A stretch of 15,115 nt of DNA from Caldora sp. SIO3E6 (GTDB lineage Bacteria > Cyanobacteriota > Cyanobacteriia > Cyanobacteriales > Coleofasciculaceae). The notes beneath the pieces are model-generated. The model was not told where the DNA came from. It ran no database searches and was given only the letters and a program-made list of their open reading frames with translations. Below are positions 1 to 6,011 of this stretch, in pieces. Every line of letters starts with the position of its first letter. Position 1 is the stretch's first letter. The position numbers and the translations under genes are program-made. Where the stretch lies: positions 1-15,115 of the forward strand of contig JAAHHL010000066.1 of NCBI GenBank assembly GCA_010672185.1, in the 5' to 3' direction.

Positions 1-1
1 T

Positions 2-583
2 TTGAATGACAAAATTGTCGTCAAAGCACCTGATTGGATGTATGTGCCTCGGATTTGGGTTGCACAGGACGAAGTACGCCGCAGTTATACTCCACGCCTA
101 CAAGGAGAAATTCCGACTATAGTTATGGAGTTTTTGTCAGAAACCGAGGGCAGTGAATATTCAGTTAAACCTACCTATCCTCCCGGCAAATGGTTTTTTT
201 ATGAGCAGGTATTGCAAGTGCCGCAATATGCTATTTTTGAGCCACAACAAGGAGAGTTAGAAGTTTATCAACTCAACTCCAATGGAAGTTATCAGCTGCA
301 ACTACCTAATGATAGGAATCATTATTGGGTGGAGAGTCTCAATTTATTTCTTGGTGTATGGCAGGGAAGCAAAAGTAATCGTACAGGTTATTGGTTGCGC
401 TGGTGGGGCGAAAAGGGGGAAATGTTGCCCTGGGGAATAGAGTTAGTTGAGCAACAGAGGCTACAGGTTGAGCAGGAAAAACAACGAGCCGAGCAAGAAA
501 AACAACGAGCTGAGCAGGAAAAAAAACGAGCTGAAACATTGATGGCGCAATTAAGAGCTGCGGGAATTGAGCCGGAGGTATGA
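2..583 (+). CDS. Uma2 family (DUF820) endonuclease-like protein, 5' end outside the window
   Basis: The reading frame is open to the left edge, so the first codon here (TTG at 2) is probably not the true start and the N-terminal third of the protein lies outside the window. Uma2 proteins have a PD-(D/E)XK nuclease-like fold and are highly multiplied in cyanobacteria; their cellular role is not settled. In this fragment the motif A-P-D (D11) is followed by V-M-E-F-L-S (E43) and by a lysine before W-F-F-Y-E (K63), which fits the family's acid, acid, lysine order. Residues about 157-178 are near-perfect E-Q-E-K-Q-R-A heptads encoded by 21-base tandem repeats (about 471-533), predicting a charged coiled-coil tail that ends in L-R-A-A-G-I-E-P. 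Such tails are common in cyanobacterial members. Family assignment is good; activity is not established. Confidence 0.8.
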   Translation: MNDKIVVKAPDWMYVPRIWVAQDEVRRSYTPRLQGEIPTIVMEFLSETEGSEYSVKPTYPPGKWFFYEQVLQVPQYAIFEPQQGELEVYQLNSNGSYQLQLPNDRNHYWVESLNLFLGVWQGSKSNRTGYWLRWWGEKGEMLPWGIELVEQQRLQVEQEKQRAEQEKQRAEQEKKRAETLMAQLRAAGIEPEV

Positions 584-629
584 GTTTAATTAATTATCCT
601 CAGAACTGCTGTAGGGGCGCATTGCATGC

Positions 630-916
630 CATTGGTGTCAACTTAAGCCATAACCATTGCCAATTGATGCTTTCGAGATGTTCTACTTTCTCAAAGAGAG
701 CGGGTGGCGTTACCCTACCTGATTAACAGTAAAAAGAGCCAGCAACAGGAGCATTCTCTTGCTCCTCTGCTCCTCTGCTCCTCCGCTCCTCTGCTCCTCC
801 GCTCCTCCGCTCCTCCGCTCCTCCGCTCCTCCGCTCCTCCGCTCCTCTGCTCCTCCGCTCCTCTGCTCCTCCGCTCCCCAGCTTCAAGCGCTTTTCACCT
901 TAAGTTGACACCAATG
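630..916. mobile_element. Element A: MITE-like, 18-bp perfect inverted ends, 9-bp target duplication
   Basis: The left end CATTGGTGTCAACTTAAG (630-647) and the right end (899-916) are perfect inverted copies. Each is flanked outside by the same nine bases, ATTGCATGC (621-629 and 917-925), which occur only once in the uninterrupted target copy at 1845-1884. This is the classic signature of a transposase-mediated insertion. The interior has no credible gene. It holds about 110 bases of mixed sequence and then an 8-base tandem array. The size and lack of a transposase suggest a non-autonomous element mobilised in trans. A 9-bp duplication is seen with IS4-type and IS1 elements among others, but I do not assign a family. 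Confidence 0.85.
761..880. repeat. 8-base tandem array GCTCCTCC/GCTCCTCT inside element A
   Basis: About fifteen units of GCTCCTCY run without indels; the last unit has diverged to GCTCCCCA. Each unit varies only at its last base (C or T). The plus strand is C/T-rich with a single G per unit. Open frames across it (704-955) encode only low-complexity Ser/Pro/Leu and are not taken as genes. Confidence 0.9.
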
Positions 917-1085
917 ATTGCATGCGCCCTAAATATTTCCCTCCTGGCTCGGTGACTCCTTTTTGACAATATTCAACATTCACATCCCATTCTCCAAACG
1001 CTATATATGGCGTATTCAACTCCAACGAGCAAACCCTGTTTCCAACTTCATGCATAGAAAAAGCCAAGTCTTCCCAATAGAGAAA

Positions 1086-1137
1086 TGAAAGGACTCACAA
1101 CTCAAAAGTTGAGAATTTGTTGTTTTAGAGTCTTTCA
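1086..1137 (+). promoter_or_regulatory. Two nested inverted repeats in the leader of the S74-domain gene
   Basis: TGAAAGGACTC (1086-1096) pairs with GAGTCTTTCA (1128-1137) with one bulged base, enclosing a second hairpin CTCAA-AAG-TTGAG (1101-1113). The structure ends about 20 bases before the GAGGAG ribosome site of the gene at 1170. It could be a leader RNA structure or an operator; nothing in the sequence decides which. The adjoining 946-1085 holds nothing else I recognise. Confidence 0.35.
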
Positions 1138-1169
1138 CTTGCTCACAAATGTTTTTTGAGGAGAACAAA

Positions 1170-1826
1170 ATGGGTTACTTCGAGAAAAGAGATTCCTCTG
1201 GTTGGGGATGGGTAAAGGCTTCATTGAATAGTGTTGCTATGCTGGTAACACAAAAAGTGAGGATTTTTGCCTTAGTTACGTTCTCGATGATTTTGCTAAT
1301 TGCTGGTTTATCATTTTTGGCTGCACCTGTAATGGGAGAACATAATTTTCGAGGGACAACGGTGTTCTTTAATAAGGATTCTAGGAGGAATTCTTGGGTA
1401 ATTAACGCTCCAAGCGATCATACTCAGCTATGGATTGTTCCTAAGGTAGATGGAGGTTATCCCTTTACAGATTTAGGGACTGTTTTTTGGCCAAACGGAA
1501 ACCTGACAGTAAAAGGTAGTGTTTCTCAGGGTTCATCAAAAGAATTAAAAGAAAATGTCGCCAGCCTGTCTAGTCAAGAGGCGGTTGATATTTTAGCAGA
1601 CCTCAACCCAGTCAAATATAATTACATTGCTGATGAGAGTAAAACTCTGAATGCTGGTTTTATTGCTGAAGAGGTTCCGGAGTTAATAAGTACTGACGAA
1701 CACAAGGCGGTTAAGACTATGGACGTTATCGCAGTTTTAACCAAGGTTGTTAAACAACAGCAAGAGGAACTCGAAATCTTGAAAGGAGAAATTAAACTAC
1801 TCAAGCCAAACAACAATATCGATTAG
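1170..1826 (+). CDS. Membrane-anchored protein with C-terminal S74-type intramolecular chaperone domain
   Basis: The start is placed at ATG 1170 because GAGGAG (1158-1163) lies six bases upstream; an in-frame ATG at 1149 would precede that site. The 218-residue product begins with a short charged cytoplasmic segment, then one hydrophobic helix at about 29-52 ending A-A-P-V-M-G, which is a signal anchor or signal peptide. A beta-rich middle of about 70 residues follows. The C-terminal ~95 residues match the Peptidase_S74 chaperone of phage tail fibres and endosialidases: S-S-K-E-L-K-E-N-V (122-130), then D-L-N-P-V-K-Y-N-Y, G-F-I-A-E-E-V-P-E-L and a terminal coiled coil. In the family a Ser/Lys pair five residues apart drives self-cleavage after trimerisation; S122 and K127 have that spacing. 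A trimeric exported protein is inferred. No phage genes surround it. Confidence 0.75.
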   Translation: MGYFEKRDSSGWGWVKASLNSVAMLVTQKVRIFALVTFSMILLIAGLSFLAAPVMGEHNFRGTTVFFNKDSRRNSWVINAPSDHTQLWIVPKVDGGYPFTDLGTVFWPNGNLTVKGSVSQGSSKELKENVASLSSQEAVDILADLNPVKYNYIADESKTLNAGFIAEEVPELISTDEHKAVKTMDVIAVLTKVVKQQQEELEILKGEIKLLKPNNNID

Positions 1827-1844
1827 TACAAATAAATCACGGTA

Positions 1845-1884
1845 CTGCTGTAGGGGCGCATTGCATGCGCCCTAAATATTCCCC
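1845..1884. repeat. Uninterrupted copy of the palindromic repeat that element A entered
   Basis: CTGCTGTAGGGGCGCATTGC followed by ATGCGCCCTAAATATTCCCC is the same sequence that is split at 606-629/917-945. It contains the hairpin TAGGGGCGCA-TTGCA-TGCGCCCTA and lies just after the stop of the S74-domain gene, between two convergent genes, where it could also act in transcription termination. No T-run follows. Confidence 0.75.
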
Positions 1885-1924
1885 TAACACCTAACACCTA
1901 ACACCTATCACCTATCACTAATCA
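1883..1924. repeat. Heptamer tandem repeat CCTAACA/CCTATCA reaching into a gene end
   Basis: Three units CCTAACA, two units CCTATCA and a sixth diverged unit CTAATCA run from 1883 to 1924. Read on the minus strand, the sixth unit supplies the TAG stop codon of the pentapeptide-repeat gene at 1918. Heptamer arrays of this type are known as short tandemly repeated repetitive sequences in filamentous cyanobacteria. Confidence 0.8.
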
Positions 1925-2931
1925 TGAATAGATTCATCAGGCATGGTTGCACCTTTTAAGTTGACACCAACCAAATTAGCACTACTTAATTCTGCCCTAG
2001 TCAGGTTAGCATTACTAAGATTGGCATTAGTGAGATTAGTCCTAGCAAAGTAAGTATCAATCAAATCTGATTCCCTCAGGTTAGCATCCCGTAGATTAGC
2101 TCTACTGAAGTCAGCTCGATTGATCCTGCTTAAACTTAAGTTAGCTTGAGCTAGTTGTGCTTTATTGAGCTTTGCCTCAGGCATAACTGAACCTTGCAAG
2201 TTAACACCAGTTAATTCCGCTTCATTCAAGTTAGCTCTCTCTAGCCTGACATTAGTCATCACCGCTTTCCGTAAGTTAGCCCCCATAAGATTAGCTTCCG
2301 TTAGGAAGGCATTACTGAGGTTAGCTTCACTCAAATCTGCACCACGCAAATCAGTATAACGCAGATTTGTTTCCCGAAGATTTGCTCCACTGAGGTTAAC
2401 TTTCGACAAATCTGCACCAGTTAAATCTGCTCCCCGTAAATCTACTTTGTGCAGAGTTGCTCCCCGCAGGTTGGCTGTATAAATCCTCCTTTCTTCCCGC
2501 AGGTTTGCACCTCGTAGACAGGCTCCTGTCAAGTTAGCACTACTCAAATCAGTTCCCCGCAAGTCTGCATCCATTAAATTAGCATCAAGCAAATTTACCA
2601 AGGTGATATTGGCTCCTCGTAAATCAGCACCCTGCAAGGTAGCGCCATGTAAATCAGCACCCCTGAGTGTGGCTCCATTGAGAGTCGCTTGATTAAGGTT
2701 CGCTCCACTAAGTTTAGTGCCAACTAAATTTGCCTTCTTCAGATTAGCTCGACTGAGGAAGGCAAAAACTAGGATAGCATCATGGAGGTCGGCTCCATTA
2801 AGAGCTATCCCAATTAAGTCAGCACCGAACAGATTTGTACCACTGAGGCTGACACCACTAAATTTAGTTTCTCCTGCTTCATATCGCTCTATTAGTTCCT
2901 GAGCTTCCATATCCTGAGCCACCCTAGTCAT
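1918..2931 (-). CDS. Pentapeptide-repeat protein (right-handed quadrilateral beta-helix)
   Basis: The 337-residue product is almost entirely A(D/N)LXX pentapeptide repeats from about residue 24 to 330, roughly 60 units, after a short lead containing E-L-I-E-R-Y-E-A-G-E that is typical of cyanobacterial members. The repeats predict a square beta-helix rod of about fifteen coils. The register is disturbed once, at R-E-E-R-R-I-Y (145-151), suggesting a loop or a recombination scar between repeats. No signal peptide or membrane helix is seen, so it is probably cytoplasmic. Some members mimic DNA and inhibit gyrase, but most, including this one, have no known function. It overlaps the upstream gene by 8 bases, indicating translational coupling. 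ATG 2910 (Met8) is an alternative start; neither start has a strong ribosome site. Confidence 0.9.
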   Translation of the reverse strand: MTRVAQDMEAQELIERYEAGETKFSGVSLSGTNLFGADLIGIALNGADLHDAILVFAFLSRANLKKANLVGTKLSGANLNQATLNGATLRGADLHGATLQGADLRGANITLVNLLDANLMDADLRGTDLSSANLTGACLRGANLREERRIYTANLRGATLHKVDLRGADLTGADLSKVNLSGANLRETNLRYTDLRGADLSEANLSNAFLTEANLMGANLRKAVMTNVRLERANLNEAELTGVNLQGSVMPEAKLNKAQLAQANLSLSRINRADFSRANLRDANLRESDLIDTYFARTNLTNANLSNANLTRAELSSANLVGVNLKGATMPDESIHD

Positions 2932-4030
2932 GTTGATATAAAGATTTCATCGATTTGATAATTGCTGCTGCTGCTTGAGCGCTTGCATCGGTTTCCTCAA
3001 GGCATTGGGCAGTTTCATTCAGATGAAATTCTAGCTCTTTAAGCGTTGAGCATTGAGTGAACAAAGAGAATAGCAATTCATCAAGTTCTTTACTCTTAAT
3101 CGCTGACCAATCTTGCTCATGGGGATTAAACTGCTGATAGAGTGCAGAAAAGAGCAGAATTTTCGCTCTTAAAGGATTGGTATACTTCATAATTGCTAAT
3201 CGCAACTCAAAGGGGTCATAACTGGGTTGACTATGATCTGGCTCAGATGAAGCTTGGGTAACCTGCTCTACAGGAGGAGATGATGGGAAGGTTTGGGGCA
3301 AGGGAGCTGATGAGATACGGTCAGCTTTTTTTACAGTAGCAGATGATGTTGCGATTTGGCCTGAGCGAGCTGCGGTTGGCTCCTCATCATCTTGGTATAG
3401 CTTTTCTACTTTATTAATAATGGTGTAAGCAATTAAGGCATACTCTGTCGGTCGATTGAGAGTTGCCACAGTGCTGAATAGGTTTGAGTTGAGTAACTCT
3501 AAACTTGGGTAAGATTCCTTTAGCTCTTGGAGTAAATCCTCGAAGTCCAATTCATCTAAGATCTGGGGATTACTTTCCCAGACATTTCTGCAGGTATAAA
3601 GAATGAGTTTTTTAATCCGTACAGAGTTGTGATTTTGCTCTAATTCCGTGGCAACCTCATTAATAACAGATGTCTGATGCTCTGAATTATACCAGTTTTG
3701 CGATCTGACAAAAATAACCTGATTTGAATCTGCCCGATCACTGTATAATTTGCCCACTCGACTCAAGATTGTGTTAGCAACCAAGGAATACTCAGCTTTA
3801 CGATTAATAGTTTCTACTAGATACTCCAAAGTTAAACGTAGTTGTTTGATCGTGGGGTTGCTTTGCTTTAACTGTTGAAGTAAATCCTGTAAATTGCAAC
3901 TATTAATGATACTGAGGTCATTCTCCCAATATTTTTTGCAGGCATAAAAAATTAATTTTTTAATCCGAGTGGAATTTTCCTGCCGTTCTAGCTCTTGAAC
4001 GATTTCATCTAGCATAGATAGGGCTTCCAT
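2924..4030 (-). CDS. Unrecognised protein with three copies of a ~90-residue helical repeat
   Basis: I do not recognise a named family. The 368-residue protein contains three related segments: about 7-97, 122-213 and 272-366. The first two are close, sharing R-I-K-K-L-I, a conserved aromatic-cysteine stretch (Y-A-C-K-K / Y-T-C-R-N), a D-L-L-Q-x-L-K helix and a terminal helix ending K-L-Y. The third is diverged but keeps R-A-K-I-L-L, E-L-D-E-L-L and M-K-S-L-Y. All look alpha-helical. A Ser/Pro/Gln-rich linker (215-270) separates repeats two and three. There is no signal peptide, membrane helix, nucleotide-binding motif or clustered metal ligand. It is the first gene of a two-gene unit; its TAG overlaps the start of the pentapeptide gene by 8 bases. 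A protein-protein interaction or adaptor role is a guess from architecture. Confidence 0.75.
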   Translation of the reverse strand: MEALSMLDEIVQELERQENSTRIKKLIFYACKKYWENDLSIINSCNLQDLLQQLKQSNPTIKQLRLTLEYLVETINRKAEYSLVANTILSRVGKLYSDRADSNQVIFVRSQNWYNSEHQTSVINEVATELEQNHNSVRIKKLILYTCRNVWESNPQILDELDFEDLLQELKESYPSLELLNSNLFSTVATLNRPTEYALIAYTIINKVEKLYQDDEEPTAARSGQIATSSATVKKADRISSAPLPQTFPSSPPVEQVTQASSEPDHSQPSYDPFELRLAIMKYTNPLRAKILLFSALYQQFNPHEQDWSAIKSKELDELLFSLFTQCSTLKELEFHLNETAQCLEETDASAQAAAAIIKSMKSLYQHD

Positions 4031-4338
4031 TGTTCATTCTCCAGTAGATACACCAAAGCAATAATAGTCCGTAGCCAACAGGCAAACACCCCTGTTTCCC
4101 CTTTAAGTGGGGAATGTAACAGTCAACTTCCGAGAATTTACTTAGAATTCTTGGTGATGCAATTTTTTCATAGTGACTGTCTTAGAGCCTGAAAGCGTTC
4201 TTGTATCAGGATAGATGCTCAGTAAGAATTTAACCTAAAAATTACTCTGATTTGGTTGATATTCTTATCTTAATGGATAGACTTAGATAATTAGCAAGAG
4301 CGATGAGCGATCGCGTCCCTTACCCCACGGCAACCCTA
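4031..4338. promoter_or_regulatory. Divergent intergenic region between the three-repeat gene and the sugar kinase
   Basis: This region must hold promoters for both directions. Visible structure is modest: TTCCCC-N7-GGGGAA (4096-4114) and a 7-bp inverted pair ACAGTCA/TGACTGT (4119-4125 and 4174-4180). A TTGATA at 4256-4261 resembles a -35 box but has no good -10 box at normal spacing. A HIP1 site lies at about 4306-4313. No RNA gene is recognised. Confidence 0.3.
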
Positions 4339-5607
4339 ATGAACTTCTCCCTGGGCATCGATTTTGGCACATCAGGCGCACGAGCAATGGTAATTGACGC
4401 CCAACGAACCATTCAGGCTCAAACTCAGTACCCTTGGGAACCAAGTTCGACTAAAAATTTGGCAGCTAGCTGGCAACAGGCTTTGTTTGGCTTGATTGAG
4501 CAAATTCCCCAGGAAATACGTCGAGGTATCAAAGCGATCGCAATTGATGGCACTTCTTCTACTGTACTACTATGCGACCGATGGGGTAAACCAGTTGCTG
4601 AACCCCTCCTCTACCATGATGCACGAGGGTTGGTAGTCAGGGAAAAGTTAGCCGCGATCGCACCTAATAATCAGGTAGTATTAAGTGCAACTTCTAGCCT
4701 TGCTAAACTCTTGTGGTGGGAAAGTACACAGACAACAGCCAAAGATCATTATTTCCTCCATCAGGCAGATTGGCTAGCTTTTCTGCTCCATGGCAAGCTA
4801 GGTATGAGTGACTATCACAATGCTTTAAAGCTGGGTTATGATCCACAGCAGCTGTGCTACCCCTCCTGGATGGAACAGTTGCTAGTCAAACCCATCCTTC
4901 CCCAAGTCCTTGCTCCTGGAACACCGGTAAGGGAGGTTACAGCGGAAATTGCTTGTCGTTTAGGATTACAGCGGCATTGTGTAGTCTGTGCCGGTACGAC
5001 TGATAGTATCGCCGCATTTCTCGCTAGTGGTGCCCAACAATCTGGTGAAGCAGTCACTTCCCTCGGTTCCACTCTCGTACTAAAGTTGCTGAGTCGTCAT
5101 CGGGTAGATGATGCTCGATATGGCATTTACTCTCACCGGTTAGGAGATGGTTGGCTCACCGGTGGAGCCTCTAATACTGGTGGTGCAGTGCTCAGGCATT
5201 TCTTCACCGATACCGAGTTAGCCATCCTCAGCAACCAAATTGACCCCAATCAAGAGAGTCCCTTAGATTATTATCCCCTACTGGGAGTAGGCGATCGCTT
5301 TCCTGTCAACGATCCTTATTTAGAACCCAAGCTGGAACCCCGTCCTCCTGAGGCAGTAGCATTTCTCCACGGCTTACTCGAAGGCATGGCTCGAATTGAA
5401 GCGCTGGGATACCAGTTATTGCAGCAGTTAGGAGCAACTCCCCTCACTCAAGTTTACACTGCTGGGGGTGGAGCAAAAAATCCCACTTGGACAGCAATTA
5501 GGGAAAGGCATCTCCAAGTACCAATATTACCTCCAAAACATGCTGAAGCTGCCTATGGTACAGCAATTTTAGCATTAGAGAATTGGGAATTGGGAATTGA
5601 GAATTGA
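4339..5607 (+). CDS. FGGY-family sugar kinase, probably D-ribulose kinase (cyanobacterial/plant XK-1 type)
   Basis: Predicted to transfer phosphate from ATP to a ketopentose in the cytoplasm. From ATG 4339 the product is 422 residues and opens with M-N-F-S-L-G-I-D-F-G-T-S-G, placing the phosphate-binding Asp at residue 8. The putative catalytic base is in C-A-G-T-T-D-S-I (Asp222), and G-G-G-A-K-N-P (in the C-terminal ATP domain) is near the end. These positions and the length agree with the small D-ribulose kinases characterised from Synechococcus elongatus and Arabidopsis; annotation as xylulose kinase is common. An in-frame ATG at 4303 adds twelve residues (M-S-D-R-V-P-Y-P) partly encoded by a HIP1 site and has only a weak AAGAG ribosome site; I prefer 4339 but cannot exclude it. 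The last nine residues, E-N-W-E-L-G-I-E-N, and the stop are encoded by the heptamer repeat that starts at 5580. Confidence 0.85.
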   Translation: MNFSLGIDFGTSGARAMVIDAQRTIQAQTQYPWEPSSTKNLAASWQQALFGLIEQIPQEIRRGIKAIAIDGTSSTVLLCDRWGKPVAEPLLYHDARGLVVREKLAAIAPNNQVVLSATSSLAKLLWWESTQTTAKDHYFLHQADWLAFLLHGKLGMSDYHNALKLGYDPQQLCYPSWMEQLLVKPILPQVLAPGTPVREVTAEIACRLGLQRHCVVCAGTTDSIAAFLASGAQQSGEAVTSLGSTLVLKLLSRHRVDDARYGIYSHRLGDGWLTGGASNTGGAVLRHFFTDTELAILSNQIDPNQESPLDYYPLLGVGDRFPVNDPYLEPKLEPRPPEAVAFLHGLLEGMARIEALGYQLLQQLGATPLTQVYTAGGGAKNPTWTAIRERHLQVPILPPKHAEAAYGTAILALENWELGIEN

Positions 5608-5719
5608 GAATTGAGAATTGAGAATTGGGAATTGGGAATTGGGAATTGGGAATTGGGAATTGGGAATTGAGAATTGAGAATTGGGAATTGGGAATTGAGA
5701 ATTGGGAATTGGGGATTGG
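5580..5719. repeat. Heptamer tandem repeat GAATTGG/GAATTGA, about 20 units
   Basis: Twenty units of GAATTGR run in phase from 5580, the last being GGATTGG (5713-5719). The tract starts inside the kinase gene, gives it its stop codon (TGA 5605-5607), and resumes after element B at about 5984-6000 next to the asnS stop. It is therefore one array split by the insertion. Long minus-strand open frames here (5498-5805) encode only N-S-Q-F-P-I-P repeats and are not genes. Confidence 0.9.
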
Positions 5720-5983
5720 TGACAAGTTAAAGGGTAGTGCATTTTGTCAACTACCATATATGGTGTTTGGGTGCTAAAAAAGACCCTATATATGGAAATA
5801 CCCAAGAGTTAAGGAAAATTGTATTCTTCTTCCTCTGCTCCTCCGCTCCTCCGCTCCTCTGCTCCTCCGCTCCTCCGCTCCTCCGCTCCTCCGCTCCTCC
5901 GCTCCTCCGCTCCTCCGCTCCTCCGCTCCTCCGCTCCTCCGCTCCCTTGACAACGACGATTTTGCCTTAACTTGTCACCAATG
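5714..5983. mobile_element. Element B: MITE-like, inverted ends, inserted in the GAATTGG array
   Basis: ATTGGTGACAAGTTAA at 5715-5730 is repeated in perfect inverted orientation at 5967-5982. The ends differ from those of element A (ATTGGTGTCAACTTAA) only at two positions, and both elements have the same plan of about 120 mixed bases followed by the GCTCCTCC array and a short right arm containing TTTT before CCTTAA. The heptamer array continues on both sides. Taking the ends at 5714 and 5983, the nine flanking bases are GGAATTGGG and GGGATTGGG (8 of 9 match), but the host array itself makes any such match unsafe. The interior also has a 12-bp palindrome ACCATATATGGT (5753-5764). No transposase gene is present. 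Confidence 0.75.
5837..5948. repeat. 8-base tandem array GCTCCTCC inside element B
   Basis: Thirteen in-phase units of GCTCCTCY (5837-5940) with degenerate units at each side. It is the same unit, the same orientation relative to the inverted ends, and about the same length as the array in element A. Confidence 0.9.
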
Positions 5984-6011
5984 GGGATTGGGAATTGGGA
6001 TCATTTATTCG

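Larger units (their letters stand above)
606..945. repeat. Dispersed palindromic repeat interrupted by element A
   Basis: Bases 606-629 and 917-945 are the two halves of one repeat, split by a 287-bp insertion. Joined with one copy of the duplicated ATTGCATGC they recreate the sequence found uninterrupted at 1845-1884 almost exactly. The repeat contains an imperfect palindrome (TAGGGGCGCA, TTGCA, TGCGCCCTA) able to form a short hairpin, typical of cyanobacterial REP-like intergenic repeats. Confidence 0.8.

Noticed and set aside
704..955. Open frame of 83 codons on the plus strand
   Set aside because: Almost wholly the 8-base array and the inverted end of element A; the product is low-complexity Leu/Ser/Pro with no ribosome site.
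1170..1826. Prophage remnant, because of the S74 domain
   Set aside because: No other phage-type gene lies nearby, and the protein has its own membrane helix.
1956..1970. TTAAGTTGACACCAA, a 15-base match to the end of element A, inside the pentapeptide gene
   Set aside because: It encodes G-V-N-L in register with the repeats and has no inverted partner nearby. Coding bias of pentapeptide codons is the simplest explanation, although the match length is notable.
5498..5970. Open frames on both strands across the GAATTGG and GCTCCTCC arrays
   Set aside because: They exist only because the repeat units lack stops in those frames; products are N-S-Q-F-P-I-P or S-A-P-P-L-L-R repeats.
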